From Bombardia bombarda (lineage: Eukaryota; Ascomycota; Sordariomycetes; Sordariales; Lasiosphaeriaceae), in assembly GCA_030512295.1 (NCBI GenBank), contig JAULSR010000001.1:7401001-7465000 (forward strand): 64,000 nucleotides of DNA. Direction: 5' to 3'. This document shows positions 22,835-34,453 of this stretch, in pieces. The notes beneath the pieces were generated by a model. That model was not told where the DNA came from, ran no database searches, and was given only the letters and a program-made list of their open reading frames with translations. Positions within the stretch are counted from its first letter, which is position 1. Each line of letters begins with the position of its first letter. A program made the position numbers and the translations under genes.

Positions 22835-24311
22835 TCACGACGTAAACCCCATAACCCTCCCCACCGTCCTATCCCACTCCTCATCCCACCGCCTGCTCCC
22901 CTCCCTCACCGCCCCCCTCCTCAACACCTCCAGTTCCGCCCTTCCACTTCCACTCCCACTCCCACTCCCACCCTCACCCCCCAAAAGCCGTCCTAAAATC
23001 CCCGCCAGCTCCTCCGCAGTCTCAAACCCACACCCATTCTCGCCCTCCCTCACCAGCTCGCCGAAGCTCTCGTAGCCCGAGTAGGCAGCAACCGGCAACC
23101 CGGCGCCAAACATGTCGACGACCTTCATGGGCAGGTCGACGCCGGAGCTGCTCATGTGCAGACAGATGCCGAGGTCGGCGCAGGCGAGCAGGGCGGCGTA
23201 GTCGGGAAACGGCAGGAAGGCGGTGGCGATGCGCACGTTGGGCAGCCGGCCGGCTTTGGTCAGGGACGCGATGCGGGCGAGGTAGTGCGCCTTTTGGGGG
23301 CCTTTGCCGGTGATGATGACGAGGAACGGGACTGAAGAAGAAGTAGCGTATTGGGTGAGTGCGTCGAGGAGGATGGAAAAGTCCTCGTCGGGGGTCCAGC
23401 TTGTGCTGCTGACGACGAGGCGGACGGAGTGGTCGAGGATGCGGGGGATGAGGTCTGCGTTCTCGGGGGCGATGACTCTGTTTAGGATGGCGTGTCGCGT
23501 TGATGTTGAGGTTGAGGCGACGGGGGAGATGGGCTGGAAGATGGCGGCGGGGCGGTCGTGGACGGCGAGCATGGGCTGGGCGATGCTGTAGGGGGGCTGG
23601 CGCAGCTGGCGGGCCATGGCGTGAGTGACGGTGAGGTGGGAGGCGCCGTGGCGGCCAAAGTAGCACTCGTAGAGCTTGGAGATGGACACTAGGGGGTGGT
23701 TGGCGCCCCGGGTGCCGGCCAGGATGGTCCAGCCGTAGTTGTGCCAGTCGATCATGAGCTTGCTACCGCGCAGGCGGCAGATGAGGCTGGCGATGGCGAG
23801 GGTGGGGATGGAGGGCGGGTTCTGGACGAGGATCCATTGCGCCGGGGGCAGGGCGTAGGCAAGGAGGTGGGTGAGGTGGTAGACTTGGGATAGGACCTTG
23901 AATGGGGCGAAGAGGATGAAGGGGATGGAGCTTGGCCGCCGCGGGGGGGTGGGCAGGGGGGCGATGGTGATGTTGGGGCCGCTTAGGACGTCGGGGTGAG
24001 GTGCGGTTTCTATGCGAGTAGTTAGCATACCTTGTGACTACGATCTTGGTTCTTGAGTGAGCTGAGTGTGTCTTACCTAGATAGCCGATCAGGTTCACCT
24101 TTCCGCCATGTTTGGCTATGCTTAAAGCATGGTAGGTCATGCGTGGACTTCTCCCAATATCACCGAGGACAAGAACGTGAACAGAGACGCCACTGCCCCC
24201 TGAGCCAGCTGGAGGGCCTTTGTATTTGGAGGGGATCAACACCAGATAGGCGATCAAAACTGCCAGACCGAAAGCACATAAGATAAGAGGATATATCACC
24301 ATCGCAGCCAT
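22835..24311 (-). CDS. ALG1: ALG1 chitobiosyldiphosphodolichol beta-1,4-mannosyltransferase
   Basis: Exons 24311-24077 and 24009-22835 give 469 residues, the normal family length. The enzyme adds the first mannose, from GDP-mannose, to the dolichol-linked chitobiose on the cytosolic face of the ER. An N-terminal membrane anchor (residues 4-27) precedes VHVLVLGDIGRSPRMTYHAL, the characteristic donor-fold start. Later come KLMIDWHNYGWTIL, SSTSWTPDEDFSILLDAL and the C-terminal nucleotide-sugar site LGICLHMSSSGVDLPMKVVD. The intron uses GTAAGA...CGCATAG and creates GYLETAPHPD at the join. The C-terminal Gly/Ser tract encoded near 22960 is a species-level insert. Function is a confident family assignment. 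Confidence 0.95.
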
Positions 24312-25509
24312 GGTGATCCAGTCAGTCCTTGGCTAATAGGCGACGATAAGAACTGGAAAGACGGGCTATTGCGCTTCGGGTAAGTTCTGGACAGATGTCA
24401 TTTTTGTGTTGTTGCGTCGATTCAACACACGCTCTAGAATAGTGCCCCACCACCTGGATGTCTTGCAATGCAATGTGGAAGGCAGCACTGATCTGATGAG
24501 AGCTTCTCAGCCTTGTGGTATCTGATCGATGGCGGCCAGCCTTACTACGTACTACGTGCTGCACACCGGTATCTGAATGCGAGATGGTGAACGTCGGACG
24601 TTGAACGCTGATTCAGGCTGTTAGCGACCTTTACTCTGGATTGGGCTTCTGAAGGCGTCCAGATTAACGCAGATTATCGCGCCCGCGAGGTATGCTTTAG
24701 CGCATGCGGATGGGATTGACTGGCGCAGGGGTTCAGAGACGACAGCGCGGCAGAGCCAATCAGGACGTGCGTTTGAGTGGACCACCTCGATGGACCTTCC
24801 CCACACGCTCAAGGGTCCCGGTTCAGGGGCCAAACAGGGCTAATCAGAAAAAGGAAGGCGGCGTCGGCGGCGGCGAGGAGATGGAAAGAGGGACAGACCA
24901 AGTTCGGGCCAGTCGAGCCAGTCAACAACAAATCCCGTAGCGGCATTGCATTGCAGCAGCTACTACCAAGTACCTCCTTCCGTTTATTATCTACGACGAG
25001 TCCACACACCGAGACACCTTGCTGGCCCAACTCGAGCAATTGGACCATTCACCATTCTGTATTAAACCATCGCACTCTCTCTAAGCTCGCAGCCACATGT
25101 CTCACTAAGTAGCAAGCGAGAGCCTGTCGCGATTGCGGAGTCAAGAGGAGGTGCACGACATCATCGCTAGCTAGCTAGCCTATCTGTTTTCTGTCGTACG
25201 TGCAAGGCCCATCCTCTCTCTTTGAGACTGAATAGACCGAAAAACAATCCCATACTGACGACCCTATTTCCTAGCACTCTCTTCAAGAAATCCTAATAAC
25301 TGGCACACCATCAAGCTCTCTCAAGTCGATTGCCTCGCTGGCGCAAACCCTCTGGACTGCATCGACCGGCCTCCCCATGACAGGCAGCAGATAACAGCTG
25401 GAGCGGTGAGGCTCCATCAGCGCAACCACGCCCACGAACACGAACCACAGCAGACGACAACATCGGAGATTTAAATACGTCGACTTGGACGCAAGCATCG
25501 CGCGCATAA
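24312..25509. other. Divergent promoter region of ALG1 and the zinc transporter
   Basis: 1.2 kb between divergent starts. Frames are short and without domains. The 25.1-25.5 kb part probably holds the transporter's 5' leader. Confidence 0.5.
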
Positions 25510-27358
25510 ATGGCTTCGTCTTACGCCTTGCCGTCCTCCGCCATTCCCCAACACTTCCACCAGCACTCTGCGGAACACCTACACTCGCATAGCCATTCGC
25601 CTTCCCATTCGCACTCGCACTCCCACTCGCCCTCACCCCTCAGCTCCCTCAGTCCCTCGCGAAAACGGAGGGACTCGAGGGCGGCCACCGGGAGCCACAG
25701 CCACAGCCATGGCCACGGCCATTCTCACTCCCGCAATCAGAGCAGCCATTCCCATTCTCATTCCCACGAGCACACCACCAGCAGCCATGTTCACAACGAG
25801 GAGCATCACGAGCACAACCACGCCGCCCATGAATCCAACTCCAACATCTCAGTCCTGCACCAGTCACGTCTAAGCCTCCCGCCTCCGTTGGCACCGAGCA
25901 GTCATTGGAGGACGGATTCAACCCCGGGCGGGAAGCCATTGGTGACGCCGACGGATGGCAGCTTTGACGAGATTCATAAATATGAGCCCCCGGCAGCCGC
26001 TTCGGGGCTGCACACGCACCATGAGCACTCGCACCACGACCACTCGACAGAGCGCTCGAGGTTCACCAATATGCTGCTGCCGTATACCTCCAAATGGCCA
26101 CTAATTCATACAGTCATGACGGAGAAGGACTCGCGCCGTATATTCTACTTTATGAGGTTTGTTCTTTATACCCATTCTGTGATGAGCTGCGCGAATGATT
26201 ACTGACTTCTTTCCGCGCAGCTTGAACCTCTCGTTCATGTTTGTGCAAGCCTTCTATGGATACGTGACGGACTCCCTCGGTCTTCTCAGTGACAGTATAC
26301 ACATGTTCTTTGACTGTGTCGCATTAGCAGTCGGGCTGTTGGCAGCCGTCGCCAGCAAGTGGCCTCCAAGCGAGAGATTTCCTTATGGATTTGGCAAGAT
26401 CGAGACGCTGAGCGGCTTCGGAAACGGCGTGTTTCTGATACTAATTAGTGTCGAGATTATGTTTGAGGCCGTCGAGAGGGTCATCGAGGGTAGGGAGACC
26501 CAGCGGCTTGGTGAGCTATTTATGGTCAGCACGATGGGACTGTTGGTGAACTTGGTCGGCATGATGGCGTTTGGCCATCACCACCACGGGGGTCACGATC
26601 ACGGCCACAGCCATGGCCATTCCCACGATGGACACTCCCATGGCCCCGCCAAGGAGCATAACCACGACCATTGCGACTCCCACAACCACGATCACGATCA
26701 CGATCACAACCACGACCATGACCATCCCCACGACCACGACCACCACATTGAAAAGAAACACGACCACTCCCACGCGCATTCCCACGACAACGAAAACATG
26801 CACGGCATCTACCTGCACGTCCTGGCCGACACGCTCGGCAGCGCAGCCGTCATCGTCTCGACGGTCCTCACCCACTTCTGGCCGTGGTCAGGCTGGGACC
26901 CGCTCGCCTCCTTCCTCATCGCCGTCCTCATCCTACTATCCTCCCTCCCGCTGGTCAAGTCGTCGGCGCGCCGCCTCCTCCTCACCATCCCGGCCGAGAT
27001 CGAGTATAACCTGCGCGAGACGCTGTCGGGGATATCGGGGCTGCGCGGCGTGGCGGGCTACGCGGTGCCCAAGTTTTGGATCGACGACCGAAACGCGGGC
27101 GAGGACGCGCCGCCGAACAAGCTGTTGGGGGTGATGCACGTGGTGGCGGTCCGGGGCGCGGATATGGAGGACGTGCGCGACCGCGTGCGCAACTATCTGC
27201 TTGGGTATGGTATTGATGTCACGCTGCAGGTGGAGCGGGAGGGGGACACGAGCTGTTGGTGTGGGGTGGGGAGGAGCCCGTTGTCGGGGGGTGGTGTTGG
27301 TGGTGGTGGTGGTGGTGGTGGGCAGCATAAGTCGAGGAAAAGCACCAGCATCTTTTAG
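25510..27358 (+). CDS. msc2: Cation diffusion facilitator zinc transporter (Msc2/ZnT5-7 type)
   Basis: Exons 25510-26156 and 26221-27358 encode 594 residues. The family moves zinc into the ER or Golgi in exchange for protons. Membrane segments begin at SLNLSFMFVQAFYGYVTDSL. The metal site in helix 2 is SDSIHMFFD and in helix 5 is HVLADTLGSAAVI (HxxxD pairs). The loop between helices 4 and 5 is a ~70-residue His/Asp/Gly-rich zinc loop. The cytosolic N-terminus carries a second His-Ser block (HSHSHS repeats, residues ~24-95). The intron (GTTTGT...CGCGCAG, ACTGAC branch) falls just before helix 1. The protein ends in a Gly run and KSRKSTSIF. It could alternatively be called Zrg17-like; the His-rich loop favours Msc2. 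Confidence 0.92.
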
Positions 27359-29250
27359 GGGGGAGATGGTGATGATTTTGTTTGAGCCATTGGAATGAAT
27401 TGGGCTTTTGGGGTTTTTTGGCTGTAGTGGTGGGGAGGGGTTTCTTGGTCGGGGTTGGTTGGTTGGTTGGTTGTTTGGTTGTTTTCTCGTTGAGCACATA
27501 GGGGGTTGGATTGGCATACTATTTTGATCGCTCCTGCGTTTTTGGGGAGTGTATATGGATAACTGCAGGCGAGTCGCCGTGGGGTATGGCGAGCGTAGTT
27601 TAGAGAGACTTTTTGATCCGTGAGTTTTTGTAGACAGCGTTGACACTGACAAGACAGTAACCTTACCGAGGAAGGTGCGACGTAAGTAATGTGCTGCAGG
27701 TCTAGTATTTGTATATATGATGGTTGGCTTGGTTTACTTAGATACGTGGTTATTTGTATTACAAAGAGAGTAAAGACTTTGTTGATAAATAACATAAATA
27801 ACTGGGCAGAATACCCTTCTGAATATTAGATACCATGACTATTCGAGTTGTTTCGTGATATCCTCCATGCTTACTTACTACATTTTAAACTCTCATTGCC
27901 TGCCTTGCAGTCGCTCTGTGTCGCATGGCAAGTGCCGCTTGTTCCCTTGGCCCTAAAGCCGCATGCATGCTGCTTGGTTCACATGCAAAAAAACGCAAGT
28001 CCTTGGCAGGCAAGCCCGACCTCCATCAGGCGGGAGCTTAGCGATTGGTTACCGTGCCTTTTTAAACATGCGCAACCACCCACCGCCTTTTTCTGTGTCT
28101 GGCAGGCAAAAAAAAGTTCAGCTTATATCCATCTGTCCGGCGCGGCTTGCGACGGGAGTACTAAATCGTATCTTTGATTTCTAACAAGCATTGCACTATT
28201 TATTGTGGGAGTTTGTTTTTGGGGACACCCCTGTCTGCACTCTGCCCCTCCATATGCCGAGGGATTGACCCCACGTTTATTCGTTTTCCCCGGTGTTCGG
28301 GGGTTCCACCTGCCCACGGGCGGGGTTGGGCTGGTTTGTTGAGTGATTCTGACCGTTCATATCGTGTGTTATATGATGTGAGTAGCACTGTAGGTACTCA
28401 GGGTCCTCGTTGTAGCATGTGAGAATCAACGTAGTAAATACTGTCAGGTTAAAGTAGGGTGGGCATAATATAGCAAGGTTAAGGTGAAGGTGTAGGATGC
28501 AGCCGGACGACCGAAAGACAGCGGGGAAGGATGGAATGGAGGATGGGGCGACTTCCACGCTCCCTTCCCGCTCGCGCGACGGGAATTTAGGAAAGGTTTA
28601 GCTACGGTAGGTGCCTTGGATGGGGTAGCTTGGCTGGAATTGGTGTTACTTCTTTGCTCTATTTTCCGAGGCTATAAAATCCCAGGTGTGTACAAATATA
28701 GATAGATAGCAAGAAAACAAACAGTATTCATGATGCAAAAGCTCTCTTGAACTATGTAAGTTGCTATTCCAAGACATCTCGTGTAATCTGCGTGCTGAAG
28801 GACGGCCGTGGCACTTATACGCCGAGATTGGGTGGTGGGGCGTCCCTTTTTGCCGAGGTCTTTTCTTCTTTGCGCTGACGTCCGTGGCTGGGCTAGAATT
28901 GGAGTCGCATTTCGCATCGGTAGGGGGGTTCAAGGGATTGCGCCAGCGGCAGCGGAGCTCAACAGCAGTAGCAGCTCAGAAAAAACACCACCACCACCAC
29001 TCCAAAGACACGACTCAAACTTACTTTATGCGCAACCCCTTTTTCTTTCCACTCGGACGACCTTGGAGACTCTTTCGCCCACCTGCTATCCGTAAGCGCC
29101 GCTGTTCAATCCCCTCCTAGCATCACCTCCTAACAACAAGACAGCAACAAGCCGAGCGAACTCCCGAGAACGAAAGGGAGAGAGGCAGATCCCGAGGCCG
29201 ACCAACTCCCCCCTCCACCAACAAACAAACAAAACAACCCAAAACCCACA
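27359..29250. other. Intergenic region
   Basis: No supportable gene. A (GGTT)n tract lies near 27455-27480. The last ~150 bp before 29251 are C/A-rich, typical of a fungal 5' leader for the carrier gene. Short frames near 27.85 and 28.2 kb have no domain. Confidence 0.5.
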
Positions 29251-30372
29251 ATGTCGACCTCCCCGTCCTCCTCCCCCTCCGAAACGGCGGCGGCTGCCGC
29301 CGCCTCGGTCAACCGCAGCATTCAATCGACGCTGCCCTCTGCAGTAGCCGACAAGCTCCCGCACGTGCCCTCGAGCACGGCGGAGCTCAAGGCCGACGCA
29401 AAGGCAGCCGCGTCGACGGGCTTCACACAGCTGCGGTCGTTCGCGGCGGGCGGCTTCGGCGGCGTGTGCGCCGTCGTCGTCGGCCACCCCTTCGACCTGG
29501 TCAAGGTGCGCATGCAGACGGCCGAGAAGGGCGTCTACTCGAGCGCCATCGACGTGGTGCGCAAGAGCGTCGCCAAGGACGGGCTCAAGAGGGGGCTGTA
29601 CGCGGGCGTCAGCGCGCCGCTGGTGGGCGTTACGCCCATGTGTGAGTCTCTTAGCTTCCCCCTATCTGGGGAACTTCTTAACTGACCTCCCCAAAAAGTC
29701 GCCGTCTCCTTCTGGGGCTACGACCTCGGCAAGTCCATCGTGCGCAGCACGTCCGGCATCGCCCCCGACGCCAACCTCTCCATCGCGCAGGTCGCCGGCG
29801 CCGGCTTCTTCTCTGCCATCCCCATGACCGCCATCACGGCGCCCTTTGAGCGCGTCAAGGTCATCCTCCAAGTCCAGGGCCAGAAGACGCTCGCGCCCGG
29901 CGAGAAGCCCAAGTACAGCGGCGGCGCCGACGTCGTGCGCCAGCTGTACCGCGAGGGCGGCGTGCGCTCCGTGTTCCGCGGGTCGGTCGCGACGCTCGCG
30001 CGCGACGGCCCCGGCTCGGCGGCTTACTTCGCCGCCTACGAGTACATCAAGCGGCTTCTGACGCCCAAGGATCCTGTCACGGGCGAGGCCAGCGGCAAGC
30101 TCAGCTTGCCGGCGATTACGTGCGCTGGTGCCGCGGCGGGCGTGGCCATGTGGATCCCCGTCTTCCCGATCGACACGGTCAAGAGCAGGCTGCAGACGGC
30201 GGAGGGGAATGTCACGATTGGCGGGGTGGTCAAGGGGCTGTATGCCAAGGGCGGGTATAAGGCGTTCTTCCCTGGGTTTGGGCCCGCGCTGGCGAGGGCG
30301 GTGCCGGCGAATGCGGCTACGTTTTTGGGGGTGGAGTTGGCGCACCAGGCTATGAATAAGGTGTTTAACTAG
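29251..30372 (+). CDS. acuH: Mitochondrial carnitine/acylcarnitine carrier
   Basis: Exons 29251-29641 and 29699-30372 encode 354 residues. The protein exchanges acyl- or acetylcarnitine for carnitine across the inner mitochondrial membrane, needed for growth on fatty acids or acetate. Three mitochondrial-carrier repeats are visible through their signature loops: HPFDLVKVRMQ, APFERVKVILQ and FPIDTVKSRLQ. The GFFSAIPMTAITAPFERVK segment is typical of the carnitine carrier subgroup. A 55-residue Ala/Ser-rich N-terminus precedes the first repeat. The intron (GTGAGT...AAAAAG, ACTGAC branch) splits a Phe codon. The closest alternative is the related ornithine carrier; the motif set fits AcuH/Crc1 better. 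Confidence 0.92.
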
Positions 30373-30669
30373 ATGGGCTGGGGATGGATGGGAGGATTTC
30401 TTTCTGTTCTTTTGTGATGTTTATTTGTTATATACTACAGCATGCGTTGTTGTCGACACGCTTTTTCTTTTTGGTTTACTCTGATGGATGGATCTTAAAT
30501 AGAGCGCGCCAGGAGTCTGGAATTGCATAGGTATTGATTGTATTAGAGCTGGCCATCTGCGTCAGGTTTGCTTGTCTTGTTGTTCTTGTCTTGAAGCCTG
30601 GGACGGTTACCATAGATAGTAGATGTAGCCAACAGTTCCAGCGGGTGGGACCTGCGCCAGAGACTTACT
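30373..30669. other. 3' flank of the carnitine carrier
   Basis: Non-coding stretch between the carrier stop and the inverted-repeat element; nothing recognised. Confidence 0.5.
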
Positions 30670-30675
30670 TTTTAT

Positions 30676-30729
30676 AGAGAATTGCTACGGGGGCATCCTC
30701 CCCCACATCGGGGTTAGGGTTATAGGTAA
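30676..30729 (+). repeat. Left terminal inverted repeat
   Basis: 54 bp beginning AGAGAATTGCTACGGGGG and ending GGTTATAGGTAA; matches the reverse complement of 31682-31758 apart from the block insertion there. Confidence 0.8.
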
Positions 30730-31036
30730 GGGGGAAAAAATCTGGATTTTTGACCAGCCAACACCACTAAATTTATAGCGCACCTGGCGCATTGCAACCA
30801 CCGGTCGCATCGCAGCAAACTGTCAATTACTGCACGATTAAGTTTTTTATAATAACACACATTTGTATAAATATTTACTGCATGTACAAGGTAAAGAATC
30901 AATTCATCTATCTACAGAAGCTTCTACAATTGAAATATCTCTTTATTTGGTGGTTGTGATCTATTCGTCGTTGGGGGTCCTTGGTCGCGCACCCACATGC
31001 GCCTTGGCCCGGCACCAAGCCCCTTTTACTGACCTT

Positions 31037-31104
31037 CGTATGCGAGCCAAAAATGCGTTTTTTGGCCTGACTGAGCCAAAGATGCGTTTTTTGGCTCGCA
31101 TACG
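31037..31104. repeat. Hairpin with nested direct repeats inside the element
   Basis: Perfect 17-bp arms CGTATGCGAGCCAAAAA (31037-31053) and its complement (31088-31104). Two near-identical 21-bp repeats lie inside (31046-31066 and 31075-31095), each starting GCCAAA and ending TTTTTTGGC, and each itself nearly palindromic. Transcribed on either strand it would form a stable stem. Confidence 0.8.
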
Positions 31105-31681
31105 CACCCGGCCGCCCTGACTATATGCCCGCATTCTCCCTAGCTTTGGCACTCGGCCGGGGAACCCGGTCACTCCTTGTCATCCCGGCCCTTAAGGAAG
31201 GAGAGAGAGACCGAGTTTGAGTGGTCTTTTCGCCTGCAGGCTGTTTCTTCTTTTCCTTTCTCTGAAGAAAGAAGTCTTCGTCGTTTGACTGTGCCCAATC
31301 TCAACTCTGATCTTAACTGAGTAGTAGATGCCTCAGCGGGCTGGGCGGGCGCCTCGCCCTCGAGATGCGCGCCCAGCATCGTTAATCGGGGTATCGCGCG
31401 CAATCGGAATTGAAGCTTAAAAAGCTCAGGGACGATGCTTTCGAGGATGCTGAAGCTATATATCGAGTCAGAATTGGATGGGGTATTTTTGGTGATGTTG
31501 TTGTAGACTTACGATGAGGTCTTTTTTGGTGCAAGGTGGTGTTGCCATGCAGGCAGGAATCTGGCTCTGGCTGACTTGCACCAAAATTGGACCTTTTTTT
31601 GGCCTGGCTAACTTGCAGTATAATTGAACCTGTTGCCTGGGACTATAGTGGTTGCAGTGGGCTACTAGCCTGTAATTTTTC

Positions 31682-31758
31682 TATTACCTATAACCCTAAC
31701 CCCGATGTGGGGGGGATGCCCCCGGAGGAAAATGGGGGTGCCCCCGTAGCAATTCTCT
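31682..31758 (-). repeat. Right terminal inverted repeat
   Basis: Reverse complement begins AGAGAATTGCTACGGGGGCA and ends GGTTATAGGTAA, as in the left repeat. A 22-bp insertion, itself a repeat of the G5CA block, separates the two halves. Confidence 0.8.
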
Positions 31759-31764
31759 TTTTAT

Positions 31765-32872
31765 ATTACCTAGTCAAACTCCCCTTTTCTAACCATTTCG
31801 GGGGCCTACTGTGGTGGTATGGGTAAATAAAACCTGTGGAGCAGGCATTGACAAGGGAGGTGCCAGGGCTGGGCGTGTGCGCGCAAGGGTTGGAAAAGGT
31901 ACAAAGCTCGGAAAAACATGGGTTTCGGCGTAAGCCACACACAGTACCTGCATTGGGGGTTTTTTTTTTCGCAACCACAGTATGACCCCGACACTGCAAT
32001 TTTCGTCCCGCAGGAGGGATTGGAATGGAAACGCACAGCCAATCAACTGTTCGCAGTGGCATGACAGCGCCAAACTCGAAACTGGATTGAGGATTACACG
32101 CTTATACTTTATTTGCTTCTTAGTGTCACGGTTAGAGATGACGACTGGATCTTGATGTTGTCCTCTCGTGAGTAGGTAAGTTTCTAGAAACAGCGCGTAT
32201 GCTAAGCATGGCTAGTAGTGAGGTCAACAACCTTCATAAAGCCGAGGGAACATTTGTGCTTGTTGGAATGACAAGGTCATTCGTACTAGTCACTATAGTA
32301 ACAGTAGAGAACGGGTTGGTTGGGGGTTGTTGTTGTTGTATTGATCTGCTTGTCTATGTAAAAGGATCACGAACTACGGGGACAGGAAGTGGGTGGTTTT
32401 GGAGGGGTTCCTGGGACACGTGACCAGCTCCCCACTATTTTGCATCCTGTCGACCAATCACAGCCGTCACAGCCTGACGGCTGTATGCCTCTGATTGATC
32501 GTAAATCCGACAGTGCTGGCAAAAGGGAATAAGGGACGTTTAAAGGTAATATATTGACAAAAGTAAACTCGGTGGTGCTATGCGATGCATAAGGCTTGGT
32601 GAATCACTATTGCGCCCTGACAACTCCAACGCTGATGTACCTGGAAACCCATTCACGATGACAAACATATCCCTCCTAATCTCCCTCACCAGATCCCAGG
32701 TACAAATAGCAAAACGATGCCCAACCACAAGAGCCAACCGCAAGATGAAGAGGGGAAAAGACGCCGCCCGTAGAGCGTAAAGCTATATCGCCTATCCCAT
32801 CGCATCACCCCCTGATCCCACCCCCTGAATAGTCCATTCTCTCACCCCATCTGCCCATCATCAACACCCCAT
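31765..32872. other. Intergenic region
   Basis: No supportable gene. Overlapping minus-strand frames at 31.77-32.07 kb have no domain. A T-run lies at about 31960-31970. Confidence 0.5.
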
Positions 32873-33487
32873 CTAATCCTCCCCCAAACTCGCCCTCACA
32901 CACTTGCGACAGCGCTTCTTGAACTCTTTCCCGTTCCCGTCCTTCTCGTCCCGCAGCAGCCGCGCGGCCTCGACGTTCGCCGGGCTCTCGTCGTTGGGGT
33001 CCTCGAACAGGCTGATGACGCTTAACAGAATAGTCTCGGGGGTCTGGACGGGGCTCCAGCGCTCGCTCGCGGCCTCGTAGCCGTACTTGTCCTCCTCGGG
33101 AGGGTGCAGGATGCTGATGCAGAGGTCGCCGCTGGGGTAGATGTTTGGGTGGAAGGGCACGGGGTGATGGAAGGTGAGCGTCGGCGGCATGTGCGGGTAG
33201 GTGGGCGGGAAGGTGAGGTGGGCGCGGAAGTTGCCGCCTGTTACGGAGGAAGGGGAGTTAGTATTACGAGGATGGAATAAGGGGGAGGAAGGGGAGGGGG
33301 TGGGGAAAATACCGCCATAGTATTTGCAGTCGTCGTTGATCATGAGCATCACCTCCCACTTGAAGATGTTGCTGTCGCTGACGAGACCGCAAGAGATGCC
33401 AGGGATGTCCCTGTCCGACTGCATCTGCTTGAGCTGCCGCCGCAGCAGGGCGCCGGCGGCAGCGCTGCTTGTGGAGGAGGTGGACAT
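32873..33487 (-). CDS. Ubiquitin-conjugating enzyme E2 (UBE2G/Ubc7-Ubc15 class)
   Basis: Exons 33487-33313 and 33237-32873 encode 179 residues. The protein takes ubiquitin from E1 as a thioester and passes it on with an E3 ligase. The catalytic core includes FRAHLTFPPTYPHMPPTL, then HPNIYPSGDLCISIL with the HPN motif (88-90) and active-site Cys98. Next is the ~13-residue insertion HPPEEDKYGYEAASERW, which defines the Ubc7/Ubc15/Cdc34 branch and is absent from most E2s. The protein ends soon after the core, so it lacks the acidic tail of Cdc34. The intron (GTATTT...TAACAG, 74 nt) lies before the core strand. An ER-associated degradation role (Ubc7) is possible but not shown. Confidence 0.92.
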   Translation of the reverse strand: MSTSSTSSAAAGALLRRQLKQMQSDRDIPGISCGLVSDSNIFKWEVMLMINDDCKYYGGIFPTPSPSSPLFHPRNTNSPSSVTGGNFRAHLTFPPTYPHMPPTLTFHHPVPFHPNIYPSGDLCISILHPPEEDKYGYEAASERWSPVQTPETILLSVISLFEDPNDESPANVEAARLLRDEKDGNGKEFKKRCRKCVRASLGED

Positions 33488-34453
33488 TGTGGTGGTGGTT
33501 TTGCTTCTTTCTGGCTGTGGTTGTGGTTGCAGATTTGGTTATGGTAACTGTCCTCGTTGGTGATGGTGGGGGTTTGCGGTGGGGTTCCTTCTCCTCTCCC
33601 GTCCCTTTTTGGAGGTGGGATGCGTCCGGAATTTCTCTTTCGTTCTCGACGTAGTTGAGGACAGATCTTTTGGTCTCAAGGCAGAGTCAAGGGTGCAATT
33701 AGAATTATAACTGGAATTTGAAAAGTTTATTTGTACAGAAAGAAAGGATCAAGCACGCGACCTCGACGACTAGACCTAGCGCTTGGTCAGACGGGAGGAA
33801 GTGGGTGGCAGGCGGGGATCTGCAGCCTACCCGGGCGGCACCGGGAGGGCGGGGTCCTCCTTGCTTGCTTGCTTCTAGAACCTATTGTTAGTCTGATTGG
33901 AAATCTGTAAACCCCGAAACAAAACATCTAGACATTAGGAAGTGAAGTTCCCATTTCGTTATTTGGTGTCTTTTTTGTCTCGTAGTTGCATCTGTTCTCT
34001 CCATGTCTGGCAGTGGCGCGATTCCTGTTTCTCTCTTGATACATGTCCAGGTGCCACCGTGGGGGTCAATGAGAATGGCGAGCATGTGAGCGGTGAAAAT
34101 TTGCGAGTCTGCTTTTTCTCCTGGCCTGTTTGAACTTTAGATCCAGTTTCTTAATTATGTCTGCTTTCATTGGATGCAAAGATTGAAGCCTATGGCACAT
34201 GTGGCACATGTATGTACACGTTGAACTCAACGTCCAACTGTCTGGTCCGCTCCACTATCTCTACCTCGCGGCTGTATCTTGGTAACCAACGAATTCATGC
34301 GCCCCAAAATCGAATACCTACCACCTATATACCCCCAAGTAACCGCAAACGCCGTTCCCATGCCATATTATGGTATCCCTTTTGTGAACCCATCCAAGAA
34401 CCATACTTACTGTACAACCCAAAGAAAAACATATCAACGAAGCCACCCCACCC
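33488..34453. other. Intergenic region
   Basis: Upstream flank of the E2 gene and 3' flank of SNU23; both are on the minus strand. No gene seen. Confidence 0.5.

Larger units (their letters stand above)
30670..31764. mobile_element. Non-autonomous inverted-repeat element, 1.08 kb, with 6-bp flanking repeat
   Basis: The element proper spans 30676-31758. Its left terminus (30676-30729) is repeated in inverted orientation at 31682-31758. The outer 20 bases AGAGAATTGCTACGGGGGCA match exactly, as do about 25 inner bases around CATCGGGGTTAGGG. The right copy carries ~22 extra bases that duplicate its GGGGGCA block. TTTTAT flanks the element on both sides (30670-30675 and 31759-31764), as expected of a target-site duplication. 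No frame inside encodes a transposase: a minus-strand frame at 31403-31170 lacks any known domain. An internal hairpin lies at 31037-31104. I infer a DNA-transposon derivative mobilised in trans; a 6-bp duplication does not clearly identify a superfamily. Confidence 0.75.

Noticed and set aside
29662..30345. 227-codon minus-strand frame
   Set aside because: Antisense to the carnitine carrier, produced by GC-rich third positions.
30700..30730. TTAGGG within GGGGTTAGGGTT, considered as telomeric repeat
   Set aside because: Single copy, part of the terminal inverted repeat of the element, so it is not an interstitial telomere.
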